From Planctomycetota bacterium (GTDB lineage: Bacteria; Planctomycetota; Planctomycetia; Pirellulales; Pirellulaceae): a DNA stretch of 51,162 nucleotides. The translations under genes and the position numbers were made by a program. Position 1 is the first letter of the stretch. Each line of letters begins with the position of its first letter. The notes beneath the pieces were generated by a model, which was not told the DNA's origin, made no database searches, and was given only the letters and a program-made list of their open reading frames with translations. Shown here piece after piece: positions 42,687 to 51,162 of the stretch. The stretch spans positions 1-51,162 of the forward strand of contig VGZC01000043.1 in NCBI GenBank assembly GCA_016872725.1, read 5' to 3'.

Positions 42687-45600
42687 CACCGGGCACCTCC
42701 TTCCGGATTCGATTCCTCGGTGCCTGGACGATCGGCCCGCGTGTGGGACGCGCCGGACGCGTTGCCGGGTTGTGGTTCCGATCCTCCCAAACGTTCGGAT
42801 GCCGAACTCGAGCCCGATCCGTCGCTCGGCGCCGGTCCCCCGGACTCGCGACTCGACGGCGGTCGGCGGCTGAATCGGCGGACGAGCGACTTGGCCCCGG
42901 CGAAGCCCTTGGCCATTTCGCCGACGACCCAGAGTCCGCCCGTTCCGAACGCGGCGAGCACGAAGGGAACGTCGAGGACATTCGCGGCGGCGGTCGGCCA
43001 GAAGACGCCTCCACCGACGACGAGGATCAGCACACAGACGGCGACAACAAGTTTCGTCGTGATCGATCGGGCGAGGAACGCGAGCCCGATCAGCAGCGCG
43101 GCGGCGAAGATCGCCGCGTGCATCCAGCGCCGTTCCACCGTGTTCAACCCGAGAGCGCCCTCGGGCGGCGCCTCGGGGCGAAGGGTCGAGAACAAGTACC
43201 GGTCGCCTTGAACGCTGAACATCGACAGCGGATCGGCGGCCATCGGGATTCCGGAACCGATCTGTTGCCAGATCTCGGCGTCGCTCTTGACTGACCATCG
43301 TCCGTCCGTCGATACGGCGTCGCCGATCCGTACCCGCCACGGATTGTATTGCTCGTTCGTCCACGGTCCGCCGGTCGCGACGACGGCGAGTTCCTCGGGA
43401 ACGAAAGCACTCACGAAGACCTGAGAGACGGCCGGATCATCGGGAAACACGGGGAAATCCCAGTGTCCCTGATGGTCGGCGATCGTGTATCGCAATTCGA
43501 GCACGAACGGTTCATCGGGACCGCGACCCACGAGGGGCACGAAGAACGTGCGGTCCTCACCTTGTTCCATCGTGACGCTTTGCCCATTGAGTTTCGCGGG
43601 GTCGGCGTCGAATGAAGTGCCCGCGTCGACCGACTCGGGGAATCGGACGGCGAGCCGCTGCCGCGCGCTCCGCATGCGGTAGAGGGCCTGCACGTCGAGC
43701 TGACCGCTGCGCGTCGCGACCGCCCGGATCAATGCGCCCTCGATGCTCGTACGTTTGACTTCAACGAGCTGGAATCGCGTCGCCGTCAGTTTGAGCCCGA
43801 AGTCCTGGTGGAACTCGAACGCCCGCGCCGCATTCGTCCCGTCTCCACCGGGCATCAGATCCTGTTGGGGATCGATCGGCCGTACGCCGGTCGGCTCTCC
43901 CGACGGCTGCACGTCGATCGTTTCGGACTTGGTCACCACGATTTGGCCCCAAGCACGGTCGGTCCCGTTGGGCCGAAGGTGCGGCACTTCCAGGTCGACG
44001 CTTTGGCCGATGCCGAGCGCATCGAGGGGCCTCTGCCAGGAAAGACGGATGGACACGGGACCGAGGAATTCCGATTCGCCCGTGAAGAGCCATGGCACGT
44101 GGTCGGCGGGAACATCGCTCGGCGGCGTCGTGGGGATCTCGTCCCGGATTCCCGCCGTGTCGTTGCGAAGCAGGCTCGAGACGGCGCGAGGCACGTCGAT
44201 GCGCACTTGTTTCACCGGGCTGTAGCTGATGTCGTAATGGAACGTCGCCGTGAATCGCGCGACGCCCGATTCGACGCCCACGACCAGGAACTGACGCACG
44301 TGGACCTGCGGTTTGCGCCGTTCGGCGGACACGGCCAGTTCGACGGCGTCCCGCGTGTAGGCCTGGGCAAGCACCTCGCGCATCGTTCCCTGCGTTTCGG
44401 GCCGACGCAAATAGGGGACCGGCTCGACCGCTTCGCGGAACGAGATGTTCGTGAGCCCCGTCTGCGTGGTCGGCGTGACGCGCAGGCTCTCGGGGGCGAA
44501 GACGATGAGCCGACCGGTTGCCTGTTCGAGGCCGACGGAGACGGCTCGCGGAACGGCGATCGCGACGGTCGACGCCTGTCCGGTCGGGGACATGAGGTTC
44601 GGATCGGTCAGCCGCTTCGTCAACTGGACGAGCAAACCGACGCGGCCTTCCGCCTTCCGCGCGAGATTGACGAGCCGCCGGTTCGCGGCGGCCGGATCGG
44701 GATGGTGCGAGTCGACGGCCGCGGCGGCGATTTCCGGCGCTTCCTGGCCTCGGATCGCTCGGATTTCATAGCCTTCGGGGATCTCCACCTGAAGTTGGAA
44801 CAAGCCCGCGCGCTCGATCCCGTAGACGGCGAGCAAATCCACATTCAACGCATCGGGCTCGAGATACGCGTGGACGAATTCCTCGACGCGGACCCGCGAT
44901 TGGACCTTCTCGACGGTTAACGCCAACGTGAACGGCAACGCGGCGTATCGGAACGCGTAATCCCACGTTCGATTGGCGAGCGTTCGCGGCAGTTCGGCCG
45001 TATCGAGTTGCAGGAGGCCGTCGCGCCGCGCCGCCGTCGAACGCAATGTCGGCGAGACCTGGACGACGATGAGACCCTGTTGGCGGCCCGCGTGCCGAGC
45101 GCGAACGACCGGCATGCCGACCTCGGCCGCTCCCGTTTCCGTCGTGAATTTTTCCAGCTCGATCGTCACGTTCTGCGTGGCCCGCGCGGCCTCGAACAGT
45201 TGAATGGCGATGACCTGCGCGTCGTTCTCGGATCGCACCTCCCACGAACGGATATTGGCGTCGAATACACCCGCGACCTTCTGATCGGAGGGGACTTCGA
45301 TTTCGAGCTGATTGAGCTCGGAGCGGCTGATCTGATACGTCAGGCGGGATCGGGAACGTATGACGCCCTCGTCGACCACGACCTCCTGTTCGGATTGAAC
45401 GGAGAGCAGGGCTTCGAGGCCCGTCGCGCCTTCGGCCTTCGGATTCCAGTCGATGCGCACCGAATCGGCCGCTCCGAGGAAGGCGAGCAACACGGTTTCG
45501 TTCGCCGAGGGCGGTGTGTCGGGCGGTTGGCTCGCCGCCAACAACGGTTGCACGTCGACTTTGACTCCGCTGTCGGGAATGTGGATCTCCCATCGGTTCA

Positions 45601-46228
45601 CCGGCGCCTGGGGCGCTTGCACGGTGACCGAATTGCGGCCGGGCGTTTTCTGGATGACCTTCGCGTAGTCGAGCCGGACGACGAGCGGTTGGGGCGGAGC
45701 GTCCTTGGGCAGTTCATAGAGCAGTTCATATCCGCCGCCCTCGGCGGGGATGATTCGAGCGGGTTGGTCCCCGATCCGCGCGGAGCGGATCGCGGCGTCG
45801 GCCAGCCGGATGGGGACGCGGTGCCATCCCGCGCGGAGCAGTTCGACGCGCAGTTCGGCCTCGACGACCAGCACGTCCTTCGTCGCCGTCGCCTTGCTCG
45901 AAATCTCGGTCACCATCGCTCCGACCGGAGGGGGAGTCTCGGTCTCGGTCCGTAGTTTCGCCTGGGCGGCCTGCCAGAGCGCTTGGAATTTCTCGTACGG
46001 CAGGAAAACGCCGCGCCCCTCCTTCTCGAAAACTTCCCTCAGCTTTTCGAACGGTACATAGATCGTCTGCTCGCGCAGTTCATCCGGAGCGGCTCCCGAA
46101 GGCGGTGCCGTCACGGGAGGTGTCCCCGCCTCTTGCGCGCGGCCGATGTGCGAGCCCGACGGGGCTCCGATCCATCCCGAAGCCAGTAGAACCAGGACGG
46201 CGCCGCCGCGCCGGAGGAAAGACGCCAT
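42686..46228 (-). CDS. Large beta-rich membrane protein, single module (unknown function)
   Basis: A 1180-residue exported protein. The start at 46228 has GGAGAT upstream and a signal peptide (about 1-33, A-V-L-V-L-L-A-S-G-W-I-G, ending near R-A-Q-E-A). The module signature I-Y-V-P-F-E-K-L-R-E-V-F-E-K then G-V-F-L-P-Y-E-K-F occupies about 56-84. A thousand residues of alternating strands follow, with repeated 'V-x-V-E-x-P' and 'L-x-V-R-F-P-E-S' patterns. Three transmembrane helices lie near 1050-1125, before a short disordered C-terminal tail. I recognise this as a conserved planctomycete hypothetical, not a named family. It is translationally coupled to the 2629-residue gene downstream, so the two probably form one complex. 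Confidence 0.78.
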   Translation of the reverse strand: MASFLRRGGAVLVLLASGWIGAPSGSHIGRAQEAGTPPVTAPPSGAAPDELREQTIYVPFEKLREVFEKEGRGVFLPYEKFQALWQAAQAKLRTETETPPPVGAMVTEISSKATATKDVLVVEAELRVELLRAGWHRVPIRLADAAIRSARIGDQPARIIPAEGGGYELLYELPKDAPPQPLVVRLDYAKVIQKTPGRNSVTVQAPQAPVNRWEIHIPDSGVKVDVQPLLAASQPPDTPPSANETVLLAFLGAADSVRIDWNPKAEGATGLEALLSVQSEQEVVVDEGVIRSRSRLTYQISRSELNQLEIEVPSDQKVAGVFDANIRSWEVRSENDAQVIAIQLFEAARATQNVTIELEKFTTETGAAEVGMPVVRARHAGRQQGLIVVQVSPTLRSTAARRDGLLQLDTAELPRTLANRTWDYAFRYAALPFTLALTVEKVQSRVRVEEFVHAYLEPDALNVDLLAVYGIERAGLFQLQVEIPEGYEIRAIRGQEAPEIAAAAVDSHHPDPAAANRRLVNLARKAEGRVGLLVQLTKRLTDPNLMSPTGQASTVAIAVPRAVSVGLEQATGRLIVFAPESLRVTPTTQTGLTNISFREAVEPVPYLRRPETQGTMREVLAQAYTRDAVELAVSAERRKPQVHVRQFLVVGVESGVARFTATFHYDISYSPVKQVRIDVPRAVSSLLRNDTAGIRDEIPTTPPSDVPADHVPWLFTGESEFLGPVSIRLSWQRPLDALGIGQSVDLEVPHLRPNGTDRAWGQIVVTKSETIDVQPSGEPTGVRPIDPQQDLMPGGDGTNAARAFEFHQDFGLKLTATRFQLVEVKRTSIEGALIRAVATRSGQLDVQALYRMRSARQRLAVRFPESVDAGTSFDADPAKLNGQSVTMEQGEDRTFFVPLVGRGPDEPFVLELRYTIADHQGHWDFPVFPDDPAVSQVFVSAFVPEELAVVATGGPWTNEQYNPWRVRIGDAVSTDGRWSVKSDAEIWQQIGSGIPMAADPLSMFSVQGDRYLFSTLRPEAPPEGALGLNTVERRWMHAAIFAAALLIGLAFLARSITTKLVVAVCVLILVVGGGVFWPTAAANVLDVPFVLAAFGTGGLWVVGEMAKGFAGAKSLVRRFSRRPPSSRESGGPAPSDGSGSSSASERLGGSEPQPGNASGASHTRADRPGTEESNPEGGAR

Positions 46229-46554
46229 CGGGGGAATCTCCAGTCGATCCAGAGTCGTGATAGGGTAAGTCGGTTCACCGGGCGTCGCGCCGGCCGGTTC
46301 GTCTTCGTCCCGAATATCCCCGCGATCGCCCAGCACCCGCGCCAACTCGGCGACCCGCCGCTCATTAGACGATCCACGGGCCGCTTTCGATTTCGTTCCG
46401 GTGCTTGGCCTTCGTCGCAAGGATAGGTCACACCGCCGCGAATGGGCGTCTTTCGGCCATGTAGGCGATGGCGCTTGGGCCGATTGTCCGGCGGACGATC
46501 GGGCACACGCCGGGCTCCCTCGCCGACGCGTGGGGTTTCGACGGACCGCTCCGC
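46229..46554. other. Intergenic region upstream of the giant-protein pair
   Basis: No supported gene in these 326 bases; the minus strand frame is open but arginine-rich and non-coding in character. The ribosome site of the 1180-residue gene lies at 46236-46241. No convincing promoter was found. Confidence 0.6.
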
Positions 46555-47352
46555 CTACCGCCCTTCGCCGGCTCGCCGCGCTTCGATGGACAGGTCCCAG
46601 ATCCGGATGCGGCGCGGGCGGTGCTCGACGACTACCTCGGAACCGGAACAATGCCATCCGCGATCGGCCATCCACGAGGGAAACGCGTTCGAACCGGACC
46701 GGCTCGGTTCACCCACGAGCACCGAGCCGCCGGGGGTGAGATGCCGGCGCCAGAATCGATCGAGGTGTTCCCAATCGTGCCGATCGTAGACGATATCGGC
46801 GCCCAGGATCCGGTCGAACGATTCGCCGAGCGTGTCCCGTTGCCAGTCGACGCGCGCCGCTCGGATTCGGTCCCGCCACGGCCACGCGTTCCATCGCGCG
46901 AAGAGCAGTGCGGGCGGGGCGGCGTCCGCGAAGAAAACGTCGGCGCCTTGGGAAGCGGCGACCGTGCCGGCCAGTCCGATCCCGCAGCCAAGGTCGAGCA
47001 CCTTGGCGCCGTCGAGTCGGCGCTCGATCAACCGAGTGCCCAGTCCGATCGCGCTTTCCCACGATTCGGCCCAGTACGGTTGCCAACGGGGCTCGTCGCG
47101 TCCCGCATGCGCGATTCCCCGTTCCATTTCGAGCAGGACCTGGTCGGGATCGGCGACGACGGTGATCGCGAACCGCCGCTCGCCGATCGTGATCTCGCGG
47201 ACGGCCAACGGATAACGCCGTTCCATGCGGGCGCGCAGACTCCGCGCTTCCCGTTCCGGCGGCCATCGGTCGCGGCGCCCGCCCAGCCGGCCGCCTCGGC
47301 GCGCCCAACGGCGCGCGGCGTCGGACGAGGGCGCCGATTGCGAATCGGTCAT
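46555..47352 (-). CDS. Class I SAM-dependent methyltransferase
   Basis: A 265-residue cytoplasmic protein with a Rossmann methyltransferase core. Motif I is V-L-D-L-G-C-G-I-G-L-A-G at about 118-129, followed by A-D-V-F-F-A-D-A (acidic ribose ligand) and G-A-D-I-V-Y-D (motif IV). The segment Q-P-Y-W-A-E-S-W and later H-L-T-P-G-G-S-V-L-V-G-E suggest the nicotinamide/lysine-methyltransferase-like (METTL21-type) branch. The first 45 residues are arginine-rich. The ATG overlaps the sulfatase stop (ATGA). It is the last gene of the amidase-lipoprotein-sulfatase operon. Substrate unknown. Confidence 0.8.
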   Translation of the reverse strand: MTDSQSAPSSDAARRWARRGGRLGGRRDRWPPEREARSLRARMERRYPLAVREITIGERRFAITVVADPDQVLLEMERGIAHAGRDEPRWQPYWAESWESAIGLGTRLIERRLDGAKVLDLGCGIGLAGTVAASQGADVFFADAAPPALLFARWNAWPWRDRIRAARVDWQRDTLGESFDRILGADIVYDRHDWEHLDRFWRRHLTPGGSVLVGEPSRSGSNAFPSWMADRGWHCSGSEVVVEHRPRRIRIWDLSIEARRAGEGR

Positions 47353-48821
47353 CGGCGGCGGGCCCGCATCAGGGCGATGTTCTTCTCGATTTCGCGAGCC
47401 CTCTCCGGATCGCGCCGCGCGATGCCGTCGATATACACCTTCATGTCGCTTTCGTACAGGAAGGGCGATTCGGGAACCCGCCCCGCATCCATGGTCGTCG
47501 AGATCCACGTCGCCAACTCACCGCGGAACTCGATCATCTTCGCGAGGTACGCTCGGTTCGTCGCGAGATTGTTGAGTTCATGCGGGTCGGCTTCGAGATC
47601 GTAGAGTTCCTCGGGCGGACGCGATTCGGCCATAATCAAGGCCTGATAGGCGTCCAGTTGTCCGGCGGCGTGGAGCCGTCGCATCGTTTGCACGATCGGC
47701 TTGTTGTCCTTATACGTATTGGGCTGCAAATAGGGCCGTTCGGGTTCGAAGTTGCGGATGTATTTGAACTGCCCGGTGCGCACGGAACGGATATGGTCCA
47801 CCGTCTCATCGCACCGGTCCCGCGCCGCATGCGCGTACTTGCGGGAAACGAACGGGTCGGCGAACAAATCGCGACCCTGCATCGATGGCGGAACGGGGAT
47901 GCCGGCGCGTCCGAGCGACGACGCGGCCACGTCGATATGTTCCACCAGGTCCTTGCGTTCCTCGCCGCCGTCGACGCCCATCCCGCGAACGATCAGCGGC
48001 ACGCGCAGGCCGGCATCGTAGCAGAACGGCTTCGCGCGAACATGACTGATGCCGTGGTCGGTGAAACAGAAGATGACGGTCTGATCGAGGATTCCCTCGT
48101 CGGTCAGCCTGGCCAGGATCTGTCCGACCTGAAGATCGGTATAGCGCACGGCGTCGAGATACGCGGCCCAGTCCTCGAGGATCACGGGATCGGATGGAAG
48201 GTAGGGCGGCAGCTCCGCGCGCTGAGGGTCGGTCGGCGACTCCAGTTCGCGTTCGACCGTTTCCTTCCAGTTCGCCCGCTCGCGCAGCTTGCCGCCTTCG
48301 AGCTGGATCTGCGCGAAGAAGGGTTGCCCTTCCTTGCGATGGGACCAGTCGGCGGCGTCGTAGCACTTGGTATTCCATTCGAAGTTGTAGTCGGTCTTGC
48401 CGATCGCGCCGCGCCCTCCAGGCCAGCTTCCGTTGCATGTGTAGTATCCCGCCTGTTGGAACAGTTCGGGAACGATCCGGATGCCCTCGGGCAGTCGGAT
48501 CTTCTCCGTGCCGCGCCCGCTTCGATGATGGTGGGCTCCGATCGACGTCTGATACATGCCGGTAATCAGGGCCGATCGGGACGCGGAACAGACGGGTCCG
48601 GTCGTGAAGGCGTTTCGGAAGAGCAAACCCTCGCCGGCGAGCCGATCGAGATGGGGCGTCTCAATGGCCGTCTCGCCGTAACAGGCGAAATGCGGCGACA
48701 TGTCCTCGATGACGATCCACAGGATGTTCGGGCGGTTCTCGGCGGCGAGCCCGGCGCCGGACATCATCCACGAGGCGACCACGGTCCATGCAACGAGGAA
48801 CGTCCGAATACACGCGCGCAT
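47349..48821 (-). CDS. Secreted formylglycine-dependent sulfatase
   Basis: A 490-residue exported hydrolase of sulfate esters. The signal peptide spans about 1-27. Cys78 lies in C-S-A-S-R, the C-x-[P/A]-x-R motif converted to formylglycine by an activating enzyme not encoded here; the flanking S-A-L-I-T-G completes it. Metal ligands include E-D-M (39-40, where D-D is usual) and F-T-D-H-G-I-S-H near 255. This matches the heparan/N-sulfatase-like group of planctomycete sulfatases used on algal or mucin polysaccharides. ATG at 48821 has AAAGGA upstream. It lies three bases after the lipoprotein stop. Confidence 0.93.
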   Translation of the reverse strand: MRACIRTFLVAWTVVASWMMSGAGLAAENRPNILWIVIEDMSPHFACYGETAIETPHLDRLAGEGLLFRNAFTTGPVCSASRSALITGMYQTSIGAHHHRSGRGTEKIRLPEGIRIVPELFQQAGYYTCNGSWPGGRGAIGKTDYNFEWNTKCYDAADWSHRKEGQPFFAQIQLEGGKLRERANWKETVERELESPTDPQRAELPPYLPSDPVILEDWAAYLDAVRYTDLQVGQILARLTDEGILDQTVIFCFTDHGISHVRAKPFCYDAGLRVPLIVRGMGVDGGEERKDLVEHIDVAASSLGRAGIPVPPSMQGRDLFADPFVSRKYAHAARDRCDETVDHIRSVRTGQFKYIRNFEPERPYLQPNTYKDNKPIVQTMRRLHAAGQLDAYQALIMAESRPPEELYDLEADPHELNNLATNRAYLAKMIEFRGELATWISTTMDAGRVPESPFLYESDMKVYIDGIARRDPERAREIEKNIALMRARRR

Positions 48822-48824
48822 GGA

Positions 48825-50033
48825 CTATCCTTTCCCGTCAGGTACGGATGCAATGGGATGTGAGAAGTCGGGTGCGCCGAAGCGCCGAGTCCGATAGAGC
48901 ACGAGGCCGTGCGCCGCATGATAGAGGGCTCCGCATTCAAGGGGAAGATCCCGCGTCCGTTCGAGAATCCCGCAAATCCGGAGCGCGGCTTGTTCCATCT
49001 TCGGATCGCGGACTTCCTCATCCGTCATCGCCATCATCAGGAACTCGAACACATGCCCGCTCGACCCGAGCGTCTGCGTAATGTCGGCCGCCATGCCGGG
49101 CCGCTCGAAATAATGCGAAGAAAAGGATCCGTCCGGGTTCTGGAACTCGCGAGCCCGCCGCGCCGACTCGGCGATGCGATCCGACGCGGTCGCCCACGCT
49201 CCCTCGACAGGCCGTCCCTGCGCGAGGTGGCGATTGAACGCCATCGTCAATCCGTACATGCGATGCGTCCCGCCGCACGCGCTCGTCGCCAGATCGTGTT
49301 CGCATTCGATGCGGACCAGATCCTCGATCGACCACTGCTTGCCGTCCGACGCGACCCATTCGTGGTCGGTGGGTCGATACGACGTGAGCCCCATGAGCGT
49401 CCAACTGTATTCGCGGTCGACATTGCGCGGCACATCGAGCTCGGCCTGCGCGACGATATCGGAGATATGGTACGTCGTGTCTCCCACTCGGATCTCGTCG
49501 TCGGCTTCCAATCCGCATTCGGCGAGATACCCGAGCCACTGGTCGGCGTGCCCCTGGCCCGACTTGCTGCCCGGCGCGAGAACGGCGCGCAATCCGCGGT
49601 GCCCCGTCGCCGGATCCAGCACATCACCGGGTTCGAACTCCCAACCTCTCATGGCGCCTCCGCGCAGGACATGTTCGAGAGCCGATACCTCGCGCTCGCC
49701 GTCAAGGAGAACGGGAAAGTCGCGCCGGAACGCGAGCGCTCCATGGATGATCTGCCAAGCAGCGTGCTCCTTCAGACTGAGATGGCGGCGTCGGAGGACC
49801 AGGTCGAGCGCGCCGTCGATCCTCGCCGGAATGCCGTCGCCGTCGGCGTCGGGACCGATCGCGGCCGATTCGTCCGGCGCGTCATCGACCGACGCGTTTC
49901 CGCCGACGCATCCGGTAACCGCGGCTGCGACGCAGCATGCCACCATCCATGCCGACGCGCGATCCCATGCCAACCCTCTCGACTCGACGACTTTTCCCAC
50001 GCCCATATCTCCTCGGCCGATTTTCGAATGCAT
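48825..50033 (-). CDS. Lipoprotein with alpha-toroid-like repeats (unknown function)
   Basis: A 402-residue predicted lipoprotein. The lipobox V-T-G-C lies near residue 42, preceded by a hydrophobic core. The body is helical, with Q-N-P-D-G-S-F-S-S-H-Y-F near 310, resembling the Q-x-x-D-G-S-[FW] turns of terpene-cyclase-like toroids, and R-G-W-E-F-E-P near 130. Similar planctomycete proteins are labelled 'ADP-ribosylation factor-directed GTPase activating protein', a label with no experimental support that I know of. The start is uncertain: 50033 is the longest, but ATG 50006 and a nearby GTG at 50000 have a GAGGAG site close by. It is sandwiched between the amidase and sulfatase. Confidence 0.72.
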   Translation of the reverse strand: MHSKIGRGDMGVGKVVESRGLAWDRASAWMVACCVAAAVTGCVGGNASVDDAPDESAAIGPDADGDGIPARIDGALDLVLRRRHLSLKEHAAWQIIHGALAFRRDFPVLLDGEREVSALEHVLRGGAMRGWEFEPGDVLDPATGHRGLRAVLAPGSKSGQGHADQWLGYLAECGLEADDEIRVGDTTYHISDIVAQAELDVPRNVDREYSWTLMGLTSYRPTDHEWVASDGKQWSIEDLVRIECEHDLATSACGGTHRMYGLTMAFNRHLAQGRPVEGAWATASDRIAESARRAREFQNPDGSFSSHYFERPGMAADITQTLGSSGHVFEFLMMAMTDEEVRDPKMEQAALRICGILERTRDLPLECGALYHAAHGLVLYRTRRFGAPDFSHPIASVPDGKG

Positions 50034-50057
50034 CCAGGATAGTCGAAGATCGGACGG

Positions 50058-50960
50058 TTAGCCGCATCCCCGCCGCGGGACGTCCCCCCACCTACGGGCA
50101 AGTCCCGCATAGGCGTCGATGCGCCGATCCCGCAGGAACGGCCAATGCGTGCGGGCGACATCGAGTTTCCCGAGATCGCATTCGACGATCAGTGTCTCCT
50201 CGTCGGCGTGGGACGCCCGGGCCACGATCTGGCCGTACGGGTCGGAAACGAACGACGCGCCCCAGAACTCGAGCCGCCCTTCGACGCCCACGCGATTGGG
50301 GGCCGCGACGAAGATCCCATTGGCGATCGCATGGCTCCGCATCATCGTTTCCCAGGCCGACCATTGACTCGCGCCGTAGGCCTCTTTTTCCTCGTGGATC
50401 CATCCGATGGCCGTCGGATAGAACACGATTTCGGCTCCCGCGAGGGCCGTGAGTCGGGCCGCCTCCGGAAACCACTGATCCCAGCAGACGCATACGCCGA
50501 TCGTTCCGAACCGCGTCGCGAAGGCGCGGAACCCAAGATCCCCCGGCGTGAAATAGAACTTCTCGTAGTACAAGGGATCGTCCGGAATGTGCATTTTGCG
50601 GTAGATGCCGAGCATGGCTCCGTCGGCATCGAAGACCGCCGCCGTGTTGTGATAGAGACCGGGCGCCCGACGTTCAAAGAGCGATCCGACGACCACCACG
50701 CCAAGTCGCCTCGCCGCGTCGGCAAGCCGCTCGCTGATCGGTCCAGGAATCGGTTCGGCGTCGTGGAACCGTTCGTGGTCCTCCGATTGACAGGGATAGG
50801 GTGTCGCAAAAAGCTCCTGAAGGCATATTACGCGGGCTCCGCGCCGCGCGGCTTCGGCGATTCCGTCGACGGCGCGCGCGACGTTGTCTTCCTTCTTTCC
50901 GCCGCAGCGCGTCTGGATCAACGCGATCGGAACGATTCGGGGTCGATCGTCTCCGCTCAT
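50058..50960 (-). CDS. aguB: N-carbamoylputrescine amidase (carbon-nitrogen hydrolase)
   Basis: A 300-residue cytoplasmic nitrilase-superfamily enzyme. The triad is Glu49 (Q-E-L-F), Lys122 (Y-R-K-M-H-I-P) and Cys159 (C-V-C-W-D-Q-W-F-P-E). The sequence around Cys159 and E-F-W-G-A-S-F matches AguB-type amidases, which turn N-carbamoylputrescine into putrescine, CO2 and ammonia. ATG at 50960 has AGGAG eight bases upstream. A longer in-frame extension to 51131 would add repeats of W-A-L-A-H-A-E-I-S but has no ribosome site and is the tandem repeat below. It is probably the first gene of the operon. AguA is not in the window. Confidence 0.9.
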   Translation of the reverse strand: MSGDDRPRIVPIALIQTRCGGKKEDNVARAVDGIAEAARRGARVICLQELFATPYPCQSEDHERFHDAEPIPGPISERLADAARRLGVVVVGSLFERRAPGLYHNTAAVFDADGAMLGIYRKMHIPDDPLYYEKFYFTPGDLGFRAFATRFGTIGVCVCWDQWFPEAARLTALAGAEIVFYPTAIGWIHEEKEAYGASQWSAWETMMRSHAIANGIFVAAPNRVGVEGRLEFWGASFVSDPYGQIVARASHADEETLIVECDLGKLDVARTHWPFLRDRRIDAYAGLARRWGDVPRRGCG

Positions 50961-51023
50961 TCCGTCCACTCCTATGGGAAAACGACCGAGCATGGGGGCG
51001 TCACGCGGGCTCCAATCACTGGC

Positions 51024-51126
51024 GGCGTGGGCCAGAGCCCACGATATTCCGGCGTGGGCCAGAGCCCACGATATTTCGGCGTGGGCCAGAGCCCACGATA
51101 TTTCGGCGTGGGCCAGAGCCCACGCC
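51024..51126. repeat. 27-bp tandem repeat with hairpin units
   Basis: Three full 27-base units start at 51024, 51051 and 51078, with a partial fourth at 51105. Each holds CGTGGGC-CAGA-GCCCACG; the last is a perfect 9-bp-stem hairpin (GGCGTGGGC-CAGA-GCCCACGCC). Units touch without spacers, so this is a REP-like array, not a CRISPR. It lies just upstream of the amidase gene. Confidence 0.9.
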
Positions 51127-51162
51127 ACCACATCGTTCGTTTCGCGCGTGATGACGCACTAG

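Noticed and set aside
42687-43364. Upstream extension of the 2629-residue gene by 226 codons
   Set aside because: It is arginine-rich, overlaps the preceding gene in another frame, and a perfect AAGGAGGTG site lies before 42686.
46229-46675. Upstream extension of the 1180-residue gene by 149 codons
   Set aside because: No coding quality; a signal peptide and GGAGAT site fit ATG 46228.
51024-51126. CRISPR array
   Set aside because: Units are contiguous with no unique spacers, and no cas genes are present.
50961-51131. Upstream extension of the amidase by repeated W-A-L-A-H-A-E-I-S units
   Set aside because: This is translation of the 27-bp repeat; the proper start has AGGAG and fits family length.

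Overview
The window is a 51 kb, high-GC stretch of a planctomycete chromosome. The assignment rests on family content: a TIGR03067-type protein, a DUF1080 protein, a formylglycine sulfatase, PQQ-like propeller proteins, two hydrazine-synthase-alpha-like propeller/cytochrome proteins, a planctomycete-style FliN and a giant secretin N-domain protein. No rRNA, tRNA or CRISPR array was seen. Genus cannot be fixed from the sequence.

Layout. (1) 1-6.7 kb: the 3' end of an IS630-type transposase (+), then a minus-strand block of PilZ protein, HzsA-like cytochrome/propeller protein, URO-D-family protein, PQQ-propeller protein and TIGR03067 protein. The last four look like one operon read from a promoter near 6.65 kb. 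(2) 6.7-10.9 kb: an IS66 tnpA remnant, a DUF1801 protein with a lysine/threonine tail, and a second, LamG-containing HzsA-like protein. (3) 11.0-29.2 kb: a type II secretion locus. A 2359-residue protein made of an N0-like domain and more than 25 secretin N-type repeats, with no secretin pore domain, is followed by about 1 kb of decayed sequence. Then comes a tightly packed gspE-F-G-H-I-J-K-L-M operon whose last gene also carries a GspC/PilP-like domain. A promoter and a leader with a long-range inverted repeat precede gspE. (4) 29.2-34.8 kb: an unknown secreted protein, a FliN-like switch protein, nadA, a DUF1080 protein and a cysteine desulfurase. (5) 34.8-46.2 kb: two translationally coupled giant beta-rich membrane proteins (1180 and 2629 residues). 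Together they hold three copies of a module opening with an 'Y-V-P-F ... F-[LM]-P' signature; I cannot match it to a known system. (6) 46.5-51.2 kb: a minus-strand operon of N-carbamoylputrescine amidase, a lipoprotein, a sulfatase and a methyltransferase, preceded by a 27-bp tandem repeat.

How the genes work together. GspE (ATPase), F (platform), G-K (pseudopilins), L (PilM/PilN-like) and M-C (PilO/PilP-like) form an almost complete inner-membrane T2SS machine. The giant N-domain protein probably supplies an unusually long periplasmic conduit, with the pore-forming secretin and the prepilin peptidase encoded outside the window. NadA and the cysteine desulfurase are linked by NadA's Fe-S cluster. 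The coupled giant proteins and the duplicated N-domain block are the best candidates for undescribed biology.
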